Source of the DNA: JAKCDU01 sp035551615
Lineage (GTDB): Bacteria > Actinomycetota > Acidimicrobiia > Acidimicrobiales > Palsa-688
DNA length: 64,000 nt
Assembly (NCBI GenBank): GCA_035551615.1
Contig: DASZNC010000022.1
Location: forward strand, 29,328 to 93,327
Direction of reading: 5' to 3'
Position numbers and translations under genes: made by a program. Shown piece by piece: positions 8,612 through 16,085 of the stretch (position 1 is the first letter of the stretch; each line of letters opens with the position of its first letter). The notes under the pieces were generated by a model. It was not told where the DNA came from, made no database searches, and saw nothing but the letters and a program-made list of their open reading frames with translations.

Positions 8612-10245
8612 CTGCGCCTTCGGCCATTCTGTCGAAGTACCGGCGTATCGGTTTCCGGGCCCGCCTCGGAACCTTCATCGCGTTGGCAGTCGGCCTGACG
8701 GTAGCCCTGGGAGCCGTCGTCTCGTTCTTCGTGGTCCGCAACCAGCTGTATTCGCAGCTCGACAACTCCCTGAAGGCCGAGCTGCCTACAGGTCCGATCA
8801 ACCTGCAGTCCGAAGGCGCCCAGCTGGCCCACTCGGGGAGCGGTTTCGTGCAGCTGATCCTGAGTAACGGCACTCCGTTCGACAACAGTCTGCACGAGGA
8901 GTTCGGGAGTCCGTACCTCACGCCGACGCCGACTCAGGTGGCCGTCGCCACCAGCACGAGCTCGGTCTACCGGTTCGACACGGTTCGCTACAACGACTCG
9001 ACTTATCGCGTCATCACCCAGACCGGCACCTACGCCGACGAGCCTGTCGCCATCCAGATCGGCCGCTCGCTGACCGAGGTCGACCACACGCTGTCGACCA
9101 TGGGCCTCATCCTCTGGCTGGTCGGCCTGGGCGGCCTGGGAGTCGCCATCGGGCTTGGCTACCTCCTCGGGCGGGAGGCCCTGAAACCGGTGACCAGATT
9201 GACCGATGCCGCCGAGTACGTTGCCGCAACCCAGGACCTGAGTTCGACCATCGAGGTCGACAGCAACGACGAGCTGGGACGCTTGGCCGGCTCGTTCAAC
9301 TCGATGCTCGTCGCCCTGGCCGCCTCCCGGGCCCAGCAGGCGCAACTGATCTCCGATGCCGGCCACGAGCTGCGCACCCCGCTGACCAGCCTGCGGACCA
9401 ACATCGAGCTCCTGATCCGGATGCCGGACATGCCGAGCGGCGAGCGGGCCGAGCTGTTCTCCGACGTGGAGGCCCAGCTGCAGGAACTCACCACCCTCAT
9501 CGGCGACCTTGTGGATCTGGCCCGCCACGAAGAGACCCAGGCGGATCCGATCGAGGTGCGGCTCGACCACATTGTGGCCGCCGCCATCGAGCGGGCCCGT
9601 CGAAGGGCGCCCAGCCTGGAGTTCGACATCCACCTGACACCTGGGTCGGTGAAGGCCCAGGCACCGTTGCTCGAGCGGGCCATCCTGAACGTCTTGGACA
9701 ACGCGGTGAAGTGGAGCCCGACCGGCTCGGTCGTCGAGGTCTGGTTGCAGCGGGGCGCCATCTGGACCCTCGACGTGCACGACCACGGCCCGGGCATCGC
9801 CGCGGCCGACCTGCCGTACGTCTTCGACCGCTTCTACCGGGCCGACACGGCCCGGTCGATGCCCGGGTCCGGTTTGGGCCTGGCCATCGTCCGCCAGGTC
9901 ATCGAGAGCCATGGCGGCCGGGTCGATGCATCGGTGCCGCCCGAGGGTGGCACGGTGATCCACATCGAGTTGCCGATCGTGGCCGAGGATGAGGACGAGG
10001 CGACCAGCGTCGTCGAGTCCGACCAGTCGATCGGAGCCGAGCCCGAGGCGACCAGTGCGGCCGAGTCCGACCGCCCCGGTCGGGCCGAAGACGAAGCGAC
10101 CAGGACCTCGAAGTCCGACTCCGACACAGAGGCGCGTCCGGGCGATTCGGCAGGAGCGCCACCCGTGGACGCCGAACATCTCCCTGGTGACGAGACGCCT
10201 GACCAGGTTGGCCCTGGGCTGTCTGCTGGCCGTCGGTCTCGCTGA
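8608..10245 (+). CDS. Membrane sensor histidine kinase, MprB-like, with repetitive acidic tail
   Basis: A 545-residue partner of the preceding regulator. A membrane segment lies at about 22-45 (LGTFIALAVGLTVALGAVVS), an extracytoplasmic sensor at 46-165, and a second membrane segment at about 168-190. HAMP follows (REALKPVTRLTDAAEYV), then HisKA with the phospho-His in SDAGHELRTPLTSLRTNIEL, and HATPase_c with NVLDNAVKWSPTG, DHGPGIAAADLPYVFDRFYR and GSGLGLAIVRQVIESHGG. The catalytic core ends near residue 455. The remaining 90 residues are Glu/Asp/Ser-rich and contain three 16-residue repeats. The last 59 bases overlap the next gene. The ATG at 8608 sits in the ATGA overlap and gives the correct N-terminus. 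Confidence 0.94.
   Translation: MTAPSAILSKYRRIGFRARLGTFIALAVGLTVALGAVVSFFVVRNQLYSQLDNSLKAELPTGPINLQSEGAQLAHSGSGFVQLILSNGTPFDNSLHEEFGSPYLTPTPTQVAVATSTSSVYRFDTVRYNDSTYRVITQTGTYADEPVAIQIGRSLTEVDHTLSTMGLILWLVGLGGLGVAIGLGYLLGREALKPVTRLTDAAEYVAATQDLSSTIEVDSNDELGRLAGSFNSMLVALAASRAQQAQLISDAGHELRTPLTSLRTNIELLIRMPDMPSGERAELFSDVEAQLQELTTLIGDLVDLARHEETQADPIEVRLDHIVAAAIERARRRAPSLEFDIHLTPGSVKAQAPLLERAILNVLDNAVKWSPTGSVVEVWLQRGAIWTLDVHDHGPGIAAADLPYVFDRFYRADTARSMPGSGLGLAIVRQVIESHGGRVDASVPPEGGTVIHIELPIVAEDEDEATSVVESDQSIGAEPEATSAAESDRPGRAEDEATRTSKSDSDTEARPGDSAGAPPVDAEHLPGDETPDQVGPGLSAGRRSR
9997..10140 (+). repeat. Three tandem 48-bp repeats coding 16-residue acidic repeats in the kinase tail
   Basis: In the kinase frame the units begin at 9997, 10045 and 10093. 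They read EATSVVESDQSIGAEP, EATSAAESDRPGRAED and EATRTSKSDSDTEARP, all exactly 16 residues. EAT at positions 1-3 and Ser-Asp at 8-9 are invariant. The DNA copies have diverged, so this is not a recent slippage product. The repeats lie after the ATPase domain, at residues 464-511. Confidence 0.85.
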
Positions 10246-11179
10246 AGCCCCGGCTCACGCCGCCTCATCCCCCTCGGACCGTCCGGCGACCTGCCGGGCC
10301 GGCGTAATCACCGTTGACGTCCCGACGCCCGCCGATGTACACGTCGCCGATCACCGCGTCGACGTTCTGCTGCCGGCCGACTACTGCGCATCCGCAACCC
10401 GCCGGCGGTCGTACCCGGTGCTCTACCTCCTGCACGGCGTGGGCGACACGTTCAGCACCTGGACGGCCAACACCGACGTGGCCGCCTACTCCCGCGCCTA
10501 CGACGTGATCATCGTCATGCCTGACGGTGGGCACGGCACGAATGCCGGCTGGTACTCGGATTGGCTGGACGGTCAATACCAGTACGAGACCTACGACACC
10601 TCCATCCTCCCGACTTGGATCGACTCCCACTTCCGGGCCCGACCCCACGATGTGGCCATCGCCGGTAACTCGATGGGTGGCTTCGGCGCCCTCTCGTACG
10701 CAGCCCGCCACCCGCGGGCCTATCGGGCGGCAGCCGCCTTCTCCGGCGCCGACGACATGCTCTACGGCGCGCCCGCCTGCGGCGAGGTGTTCGCCGAAGG
10801 CAGCCCCTATCTGGGCACGCCGGCCAACGGTGTCTGGGGCCCACAGGCCACCGACGGGCCGGTGTGGGCCGCCCACAACCCAGCCTCGCTGGCCGGCCGT
10901 CTCGAAGGCACCGCCGTGTATCTGGCGTCCGGAACCGGCACGCCCGGAGGGTCCCAGGGCGACGATCCGTCCAAGGGCACCGACTACGTGCTCGAAAACG
11001 GCATCTTCCAGATGAACGTCTCGATGGCCCGCAGCCTGACCCTGGCCGGCGTGCCGTACAAGAGCGACTTCTACGCCGGCGGCTACCACGGGTGGCCCTA
11101 CTGGCAGGCCGATCTGCACTGGGCCCTCCCCCAACTGGCGGCCGACCTGGATGCGCCGCCGCCGGTCGGCGCCGCGTAG
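10187..11179 (+). CDS. Secreted esterase, antigen 85/esterase D family
   Basis: An exported alpha/beta-hydrolase of about 330 residues including a signal peptide (TRRLTRLALGCLLAVGLAEA, then PAHA with likely cleavage at AHA-A). YLLHGVGDTFSTW is the oxyanion region, AIAGNSMGGFGALSYAARHP holds the nucleophile Ser, and YAGGYHGWPYWQADL carries the catalytic His. Known relatives include esterase D/S-formylglutathione hydrolases and mycolyltransferases; substrate is open, and the signal peptide points to a surface or extracellular role. I chose the GTG at 10187 because it directly precedes the signal peptide. The gene therefore begins inside the last 59 bases of the kinase gene, suggesting coupling to the two-component system. 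Confidence 0.85.
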   Translation: MTRRLTRLALGCLLAVGLAEAPAHAASSPSDRPATCRAGVITVDVPTPADVHVADHRVDVLLPADYCASATRRRSYPVLYLLHGVGDTFSTWTANTDVAAYSRAYDVIIVMPDGGHGTNAGWYSDWLDGQYQYETYDTSILPTWIDSHFRARPHDVAIAGNSMGGFGALSYAARHPRAYRAAAAFSGADDMLYGAPACGEVFAEGSPYLGTPANGVWGPQATDGPVWAAHNPASLAGRLEGTAVYLASGTGTPGGSQGDDPSKGTDYVLENGIFQMNVSMARSLTLAGVPYKSDFYAGGYHGWPYWQADLHWALPQLAADLDAPPPVGAA

Positions 11180-11191
11180 CTTCAGGAGCGC

Positions 11192-11863
11192 ATGGAGGCG
11201 TCGCCGGGAAGTTGGTTCGCCGGATTGTCAGCGGCGGAACGGGCCGCGCTCCACGGTCGCGGGGTGGCCAGGCGCTACCGGACCGGGGCCGGGTTGTTCC
11301 ACGAGGGCGACCTCTCCGACTGGGTGGCCATGGTCACTAGCGGCCAGGTGAAGGTCTCTTCGTTGACCCCCGACGGCAAGGAAGTGGTGCTGGCCATCTG
11401 CGGGCCCGGCGAACTGCTGGGCGAGCTGTCGGCCATCGACTCGTTCCCCCGGTCGGCCACCGCCACCGCCGTCGGTCCGGTCGAGGTCCGGGTGGTCAGC
11501 GGTCAGGCGTTTCGCGAGTATCTGGCCACGCAACCGGGAGCGTCCTTGACCTTCCTCCGATCGCTCAGTGGCCGTCTGCGTGATTCCGATCGCCGGCGGG
11601 TCGAGTTCGTCGCCCTGGACTCGATCGGTCGGGTGGCGTCGCAGCTGATCGATCTGACCGAGCGCTACGGCGTGGATGCCGGCGACGGAGGCCGGCGCAT
11701 CGACCTGCCGATCACCCAGGACGAGCTGGCCGGCCTCACCGGCGCGTCCCGGGAGGCCGTGGGCAAGGCCCTGCAACTGTTTCGCAGGAAGGGTTGGGTG
11801 ACCACCGGCCGCCGGACCGTCACCGTCGTCGATCCGGACGGGTTGAGGGCACGAGCCACCTGA
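11192..11863 (+). CDS. Crp/Fnr-family transcriptional regulator
   Basis: A 223-residue cyclic-nucleotide-type regulator. The N-terminal beta-roll (20-130) contains the phosphate-binding cassette GELLGELSAIDSFPRSATAT, with the Glu and Arg that contact cyclic nucleotide in Crp. A dimerisation helix (FLRSLSGRLRDSDRRRVEFV) leads to the C-terminal winged helix, with ITQDELAGLTGASREAVGKA as the recognition region. No Cys cluster is visible, so it is not an Fnr-type iron-sulphur sensor. GGAGCGC just before the ATG serves as a ribosome-binding site. It is followed by a stand-alone nucleotide-binding domain and a universal stress protein, which suggests a stress or signalling cluster. Confidence 0.93.
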   Translation: MEASPGSWFAGLSAAERAALHGRGVARRYRTGAGLFHEGDLSDWVAMVTSGQVKVSSLTPDGKEVVLAICGPGELLGELSAIDSFPRSATATAVGPVEVRVVSGQAFREYLATQPGASLTFLRSLSGRLRDSDRRRVEFVALDSIGRVASQLIDLTERYGVDAGDGGRRIDLPITQDELAGLTGASREAVGKALQLFRRKGWVTTGRRTVTVVDPDGLRARAT

Positions 11864-11877
11864 CCGGTTGAACCGGT
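11863..11877. promoter_or_regulatory. 15-bp palindrome at the end of the Crp gene
   Basis: ACCGGTT-G-AACCGGT is a perfect 7+1+7 palindrome that begins inside the stop codon of the Crp-family gene and ends 92 bases before the next start. It does not match the Crp (TGTGA/TCACA) or Fnr (TTGAT/ATCAA) half-sites. As RNA it would be a short hairpin followed by AAAAG rather than a U-tract. It is therefore more likely an operator for the gene at 11970 than an intrinsic terminator. Confidence 0.45.
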
Positions 11878-11969
11878 AAAAGTACGCACTGGCCACGCCC
11901 ATTTCTGCGTGGAAGCAAAGTTGCGGGGGCCGCACACTGAGAACTGTTCGACGAGAAGGACGGTTCCAG

Positions 11970-12401
11970 ATGGCCAAGACAGGCACAGACCAGAAGGTGG
12001 AGGCGCTGGCCAACGTCGGTCTGTTCACCGTGTGCAATCAGCGGGAGCTGAAGGAAATGGCCCGCCTCTGCACCTCCCTCTCCGTAGACGAGGGTTTCGT
12101 GCTGGCCACTGAGGGCGGCTCCGGCCGGGAGTGCTTCGTGATCGCCGACGGCACGGCGCTGGTCACCATCGGAGGTGAACCGGTCGGTGTGGTCGGGCCC
12201 GGTGAATGCGTAGGCGAGATGGCGCTTCTGGACCGGGGGCCGCGCACTGCGACGGTCGTCGCCCAGACCCCGATGACCCTCTACGTCCTGTCGGCCCACG
12301 AGTTCCACACCATGCTCGGCCTGAGCCCGGGCATCGCCACCAAGGTGGCCGCCAGCGTGGCCCGCCGGCTGCGGGCCTACGAGACCACCCGCCCCCACTG
12401 A
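11970..12401 (+). CDS. Stand-alone cyclic nucleotide-binding domain protein
   Basis: A 143-residue protein consisting only of a cNMP-binding beta-roll plus its flanking helices, with no DNA-binding domain. The phosphate-binding cassette is GPGECVGEMALLDRGPRTAT, retaining the Glu and Arg used for cyclic nucleotide in Crp. ASVARRLRAYE is the C-terminal helix. GAGAAGGA precedes the ATG with good spacing. Such domains can act as sensors for partner proteins. The location between a Crp-family regulator and a universal stress protein suggests, but does not prove, functional linkage. Confidence 0.9.
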   Translation: MAKTGTDQKVEALANVGLFTVCNQRELKEMARLCTSLSVDEGFVLATEGGSGRECFVIADGTALVTIGGEPVGVVGPGECVGEMALLDRGPRTATVVAQTPMTLYVLSAHEFHTMLGLSPGIATKVAASVARRLRAYETTRPH

Positions 12402-12445
12402 CCGCAGTTCCACCACACAACACACCCACCCAAAGGAGATCCACC

Positions 12446-12883
12446 ATGTTCAAGTCGATCGTTGTCGGAACCGACGGTTCCCCCACTGCTGACCGGGCCG
12501 TCGAGGCAGCCGCCAACCTGGCCCGCGACTTCGCCGCCCAGCTGCATGTCGTCACCGCCTACCGCGAAGCCTCTGGAATCGGCGCCGCCTCGGGCGCGGC
12601 GTTGGCCGAGTCGGGCGTCGGTCGGGCGCTGCAGCACGACGTCGCCAGGTTGACGGCCGAGAAGGCCGTGGCCACATGGGCCGAAGGCCTCGATGCTTCC
12701 GTATACGCCACCTCGGAGTCGGCACCGAACGCCATACTCGACACCGCCCGCTCGGTCGGCGCCGACCTGATCGTCGTCGGCAGCAAAGGCATGCAGGGCG
12801 CCCAGCGCATCCTCGGCTCGGTGCCCAACACCGTCGCCCATGGCGCCGACTGCGCCGTCCTCATCGTCAAGACCGACGCCTGA
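12446..12883 (+). CDS. Universal stress protein, UspA family
   Basis: A 145-residue single-domain Usp. MFKSIVVGTDGSPTADRAVE is the N-terminal nucleotide-binding strand-loop. The C-terminal ATP loop reads VVGSKGMQGAQRILGSVPNT; it has GxxG and GS separated by eight rather than nine residues, a variant I recall from other actinobacterial Usps. The ATG sits behind a near-perfect AAAGGAGAT ribosome-binding site, which implies high translation. It lies 44 bases after the cNMP-domain gene and is followed by a strong hairpin. Cytoplasmic; exact stress signal unknown. Confidence 0.93.
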   Translation: MFKSIVVGTDGSPTADRAVEAAANLARDFAAQLHVVTAYREASGIGAASGAALAESGVGRALQHDVARLTAEKAVATWAEGLDASVYATSESAPNAILDTARSVGADLIVVGSKGMQGAQRILGSVPNTVAHGADCAVLIVKTDA

Positions 12884-12900
12884 TCACCCGTCGCGCCCAT

Positions 12901-12933
12901 CCTGACGGACGTCGCCGAACGACGCCCGTCAGG
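12901..12933. terminator. Hairpin terminator between the usp gene and tRNA-Leu
   Basis: CCTGACGG (12901-12908) pairs with CCGTCAGG (12926-12933), and inside it CGTCG pairs with CGACG around a CCGAA loop, with one A-C mismatch. The hairpin starts 18 bases after the usp stop and lies 64 bases past the 3' end of the convergent tRNA, so it could stop transcription in both directions. No U-tract follows on either strand. Confidence 0.7.
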
Positions 12934-12997
12934 GTGGGACCTCGCCCGGGTCGTTCACGGGGGACCTTCCGAAGATCGGGACGGGCGGTGCGATGTG

Positions 12998-13081
12998 TGC
13001 CCGGAGCGAGAATCGAACTCGCACGACCTCTCGGTCAACGGTGTTTGAGACCGTCGCGTCTGCCTATTCCGCCATCCGGGC
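12998..13081 (-). tRNA. tRNA-Leu (anticodon CAA)
   Basis: On the minus strand the acceptor arm GCCCGGA pairs with TCCGGGC, followed by discriminator A. The D arm contains GGCGGAATAGGCAGACGC, typical of leucine tRNA. The anticodon stem ACGGT/ACCGT encloses the loop CTCAAAC, giving anticodon CAA for UUG codons. A long variable arm (TGACC-GAGA-GGTCG) marks a class II tRNA. The T arm GCGAG-TTCGATT-CTCGC is perfect. The 3' CCA is not encoded. Length is 84 bases. Confidence 0.96.
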
Positions 13082-13406
13082 GGGCACTTGTACTGGACGG
13101 CTCACTGTAACGCTGATCGGAGAAAGGGCGGGAGGACCGCCGCCGGACGGCCTGCGCCGCCATCGAAGCCATGACCTGAGGTCCGGGAGCGCTTGCTCTA
13201 GCCAGCCCCGCCCGGGCCACCACGACCAGCGGTCGACCCGATCACCGGGGCCGCCAGGGTTCATCCGGACTACGTGGACCGACCGGTCCACCGGAGACCG
13301 GAGCGGAGGTCGATACCCGTTGCACCAGAGGTCAGAGGAACTCGGCACCGTCCCGTTCGGTCAACGTCAGGTACTGGGTGCAACGACGCCTCGGCCGGTA
13401 AAGGGC
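13082..13406. other. Intergenic stretch without a recognisable gene
   Basis: These 325 bases upstream of the tRNA contain only short reading frames without family signatures. On the minus strand TACAAG lies about 11 bases before the tRNA 5' end and may be its -10 element. A cluster of CCGG-containing words (ACCGACCGGTCCACCGG) could fold locally. I see no supported gene, repeat array or RNA here. Confidence 0.5.
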
Positions 13407-13925
13407 TCAGATAAGAGAAGTTCGGCGCCTGGTTCCGGGGGCGCGCCTGGCCGCGTGCCGGCGTCGTCGTAGGTGCACCTGGTGCATGACCGCAAGCGCG
13501 ACCGCCGACGACAGGAGCCCAGCGCTGAGGATGACATCGCCGACCACATTGACCGCCCCCCGCCGGAACCGGTCGGCGGTCATTTCGATTCCAGGATCAC
13601 GAGGATCGACGAACAGGGTCCTGGGCGCGTCAATGGCAACCAGGGTGCTGTAGCTACGATTTCCGTACTTGAACGACAGGTAACAGACGTTCGGCGCCAG
13701 GAATCCGGGGGCCGTACGAGGATTCGGATTGGAATCCTTGAAACCGACCGGCTGGTCGTAGCACTCGGTGTCTGACGGCTGCACGACAACATGGTCCGAC
13801 CGCAACGCGTCGTACGTGCGATTCACCAGCGCGGCATCGACGGCAAAGGCCACCCCGAAGGCGACCAGAGCAGCAACTGCGAGAGCCACACCGCTATGGA
13901 ATATCACCCGGTGTCGACGCCTCAC
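13407..13925 (-). CDS. Two-pass membrane protein of unknown function
   Basis: A 172-residue protein with a membrane segment at about 10-33 (SGVALAVAALVAFGVAFAVD), an extracytoplasmic loop of about 90 residues and a second segment at about 128-148 (NVVGDVILSAGLLSSAVALA). A strongly basic C-terminal tail (HLRRRRHAARRAPGTRRR) should stay in the cytoplasm. The loop has two Cys (in TECYDQPVG and NVCYLSFKYG) that could form a disulphide. This layout resembles DUF3592-like proteins, but I cannot confirm the family. Its G+C appears lower than that of neighbouring genes. Confidence 0.65.
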   Translation of the reverse strand: MRRRHRVIFHSGVALAVAALVAFGVAFAVDAALVNRTYDALRSDHVVVQPSDTECYDQPVGFKDSNPNPRTAPGFLAPNVCYLSFKYGNRSYSTLVAIDAPRTLFVDPRDPGIEMTADRFRRGAVNVVGDVILSAGLLSSAVALAVMHQVHLRRRRHAARRAPGTRRRTSLI

Positions 13926-14005
13926 CGCAGGAGTATGGCATCGCGTTCAATCACGCGACGAGCCGTCCGAGCTGATTGGCCGCGGCCTGATCGGCCACCG
14001 CGAAA

Positions 14006-14410
14006 TCAGTGCTGCTCGACCGACTCCGTCCAGGCTTGGCCGTCCCAGTAGCGACGTCCGTTCGAGCCGGCCGGATCGGGATACCAACCGGCCGGCGGAT
14101 GAGTGGCATCCGGGGCCGACGCCGCTTGCGGAAGGGGCGGTGCCACCGGGTCAGCGGGCGCAGCCGGCCCTCCGGACCCGGTCCGGGCGATGAGCTCAGC
14201 GGCGGTGTCCTTCGGAACCTCCAGCGTGAGGCCGCACTGGATGCATACGGACCGGTACTTCCGGCTGAACGGGATCACCGGTATGAAGAACAGGGTGAAC
14301 CACCGCGTCGTCTTTATGATGCGGTGAGCAGCCACATGGCCATTGCGACAAGCCAACCCGAGTGTGGCCAGAATGGCCGACCGGGTCCGAAAACCAAATA
14401 TGAAAATCAT
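14006..14410 (-). CDS. Zinc-ribbon-like membrane-associated protein with C-terminal DUF2510
   Basis: A 134-residue protein. Residues 1-75 match the actinobacterial zinc-ribbon family that begins MIFIFGFRTR and contains a hydrophobic stretch TRWFTLFFIPVIPFSRKY. The last 30 residues are a DUF2510 domain (PPAGWYPDPAGSNGRRYWDG, then QAWT), a short actinobacterial module often attached to membrane proteins. The first zinc knuckle is incomplete (CRNGH has one Cys), while the second is CIQCG. A Pro/Ala linker joins the two parts. Function unknown. Confidence 0.8.
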   Translation of the reverse strand: MIFIFGFRTRSAILATLGLACRNGHVAAHRIIKTTRWFTLFFIPVIPFSRKYRSVCIQCGLTLEVPKDTAAELIARTGSGGPAAPADPVAPPLPQAASAPDATHPPAGWYPDPAGSNGRRYWDGQAWTESVEQH

Positions 14411-14486
14411 CCGCCCTCCCCATTGGTTGAAAGTGATGGTAGTCCGGTGAACCAGGGCTTCGCGGCTCGACGAAATACCCGTCGCC

Positions 14487-14822
14487 CTAGGGCGTGAGAG
14501 GTTCGATCACCATCCAACCGCGACGCTGCAGTTCAGCGGCCAGTTGTTCGGCCGGCAGCCGGGCCAGAAGCTGGTCCTGAGCGGACTGCCGCCACGCCGG
14601 CGGCGCGACCGGATCGGCCCCTCCCTCCGAAACGGCCTGCAGCCGTTCGATGAAGGCATCCGCCTCGGCCCGGGTGAACCGGCCGGCCGCCTGCCGCTGG
14701 GAGAAGCCCATCGGGCCCCGTGCCTCCCGGAAATCGGCGTGACCAGCTTCTGCCAGCAGGGTCTGGAGCTCCTGTAGCTGTCTCGACGTCGCCGGCGGAC
14801 CGGCGGGCTGTCCGAACGCCAT
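14487..14822 (-). CDS. Small hypothetical protein
   Basis: A 111-residue soluble protein starting MAFGQPAGPPATSRQLQELQ. It appears to be two helical segments (LQELQTLLAEAGHADFREAR and FTRAEADAFIERLQAVSEGG) followed by DQLLARLPAEQLAAELQRRG. I chose the ATG at 14822 because the reading frame upstream of it overlaps the promoter region of the divergent FKBP gene and has no family character. An in-frame GTG further upstream is possible. No catalytic motif; function unknown. Confidence 0.6.
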   Translation of the reverse strand: MAFGQPAGPPATSRQLQELQTLLAEAGHADFREARGPMGFSQRQAAGRFTRAEADAFIERLQAVSEGGADPVAPPAWRQSAQDQLLARLPAEQLAAELQRRGWMVIEPLTP

Positions 14823-14957
14823 CAGCGGGTCCGACCGACTGGGACGCAGCTCTGGATATACCTCATGGTTGGCAGTATACGTCACCCTCGTACATATGTT
14901 CGATAGGCCGGGGCCCGGTAGGCTCGCACGTTCCCCCGCTACGAACGGAATCTCCCT

Positions 14958-16007
14958 ATGGCTGACCCTCGACGCACTCGATGGCACGGCGGACCGGCGG
15001 GGCTCGGCCTGCTGGCGGTTGCTCTCATCTCCCTCTCCGCCTGCTCGTCCGGCTCGCACTCCTCCACCGCCGGGTCCACCACCACCACGACGTCGGCATC
15101 CGCTTCCAGCCCGACGACCACTGCGTCCGGCTCGGGGGATACCGCCGTCACCGGGAACCTCGGCATCAAGGTGACCGGCGCCTTCAACAGCACGCCCACT
15201 CTCACCTTCCCGGGCCACGGTGCGCCGAAGCAGCTGACCGAGCAGACGCTCGTCGCCGGCTCCGGATCTGCCATCGCAGCGGGTGACACGGCGATTGTCA
15301 ACTACGTCGGCGAGATCTGGCCGACCACCACCGGCAGCCAGGCCAAAGTGTTCGACAGCTCGTTCAGCCGCGGCACGCCGGCCGGCTTCGTGATCGGCAC
15401 CGGGGCGGTGATCCCCGGATTCGACAAGACGCTGGTCGGTAAGAAGTTGGGCTCCAGGGTCCTGCTGAGCATTCCGCCGGCCGATGGCTACGGCACCTCG
15501 GGCAACTCGCAGGCCGGCATCTCCGGCACCGACACGCTCGTCTTCGTCGTCGACCTGCTGTCCGACTACAAGCCGAACGCGTCAGCCCCGGGCGTGGTCG
15601 ACAGCCAGTTGCCGCCGACGGGCTGGCCGAAGATCACCAACCCGCCGGGTCGGGAACCGACCATCACCAGTGTGACCGGCGTGTCCGCCCCCACCTCGCC
15701 GGCTTCGAAGCTGCTCGTCAAAGGCAGCGGCGCGTCGATCGACACCAAGAAGACCCTGGTCCTCCAGCTGGTGCAGACGGATATCGCCACCGGTAAGCAG
15801 ACCCAGGCGACGTGGGGCAAGCAGCCCCAGTTGGTGTCCGCCCAGAACGTCCTGGCCATCGCCAGTGCCCTGAACGGCCAGAGCATCGGCGCCCGCGCCG
15901 TAGTGCTGTTGCCGGCCACGGCCGCCCAACCGGCCAGTGCCACGGCGGCCGCCCAACCGGCCTCCCCCGCCGAGGTGCTGGTCATCGACGTCGTCGGGCA
16001 GTTCTGA
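14958..16007 (+). CDS. FKBP-type peptidyl-prolyl isomerase lipoprotein
   Basis: A 349-residue exported lipoprotein. The signal peptide ends in a lipobox (ISLSAC, Cys near 29), followed by a Ser/Thr-rich linker. The first FKBP domain (about 85-200) has VNYVGEIWPTTTGSQAKVFD, FDSSFSRGTPAGFVIGTGAV, IPGFDKTLVGKKLGSRVLLS and IPPADGYG, the active-site pattern of prolyl isomerases. A second region (210-349) resembles a degenerate FKBP domain (LLVKGSG, SIGARAVVLLPA) without the key aromatics. It probably assists folding of exported proteins at the outer face of the membrane. It stands alone between divergent and downstream genes. Confidence 0.9.
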   Translation: MADPRRTRWHGGPAGLGLLAVALISLSACSSGSHSSTAGSTTTTTSASASSPTTTASGSGDTAVTGNLGIKVTGAFNSTPTLTFPGHGAPKQLTEQTLVAGSGSAIAAGDTAIVNYVGEIWPTTTGSQAKVFDSSFSRGTPAGFVIGTGAVIPGFDKTLVGKKLGSRVLLSIPPADGYGTSGNSQAGISGTDTLVFVVDLLSDYKPNASAPGVVDSQLPPTGWPKITNPPGREPTITSVTGVSAPTSPASKLLVKGSGASIDTKKTLVLQLVQTDIATGKQTQATWGKQPQLVSAQNVLAIASALNGQSIGARAVVLLPATAAQPASATAAAQPASPAEVLVIDVVGQF

Positions 16008-16085
16008 CCACGCCGAGCCGGCCCGGGCGGCGACCGCCCGGCTGAACCCGGCCCGGCCGGCATGCGGCTGGTATACCGCAGGGCC

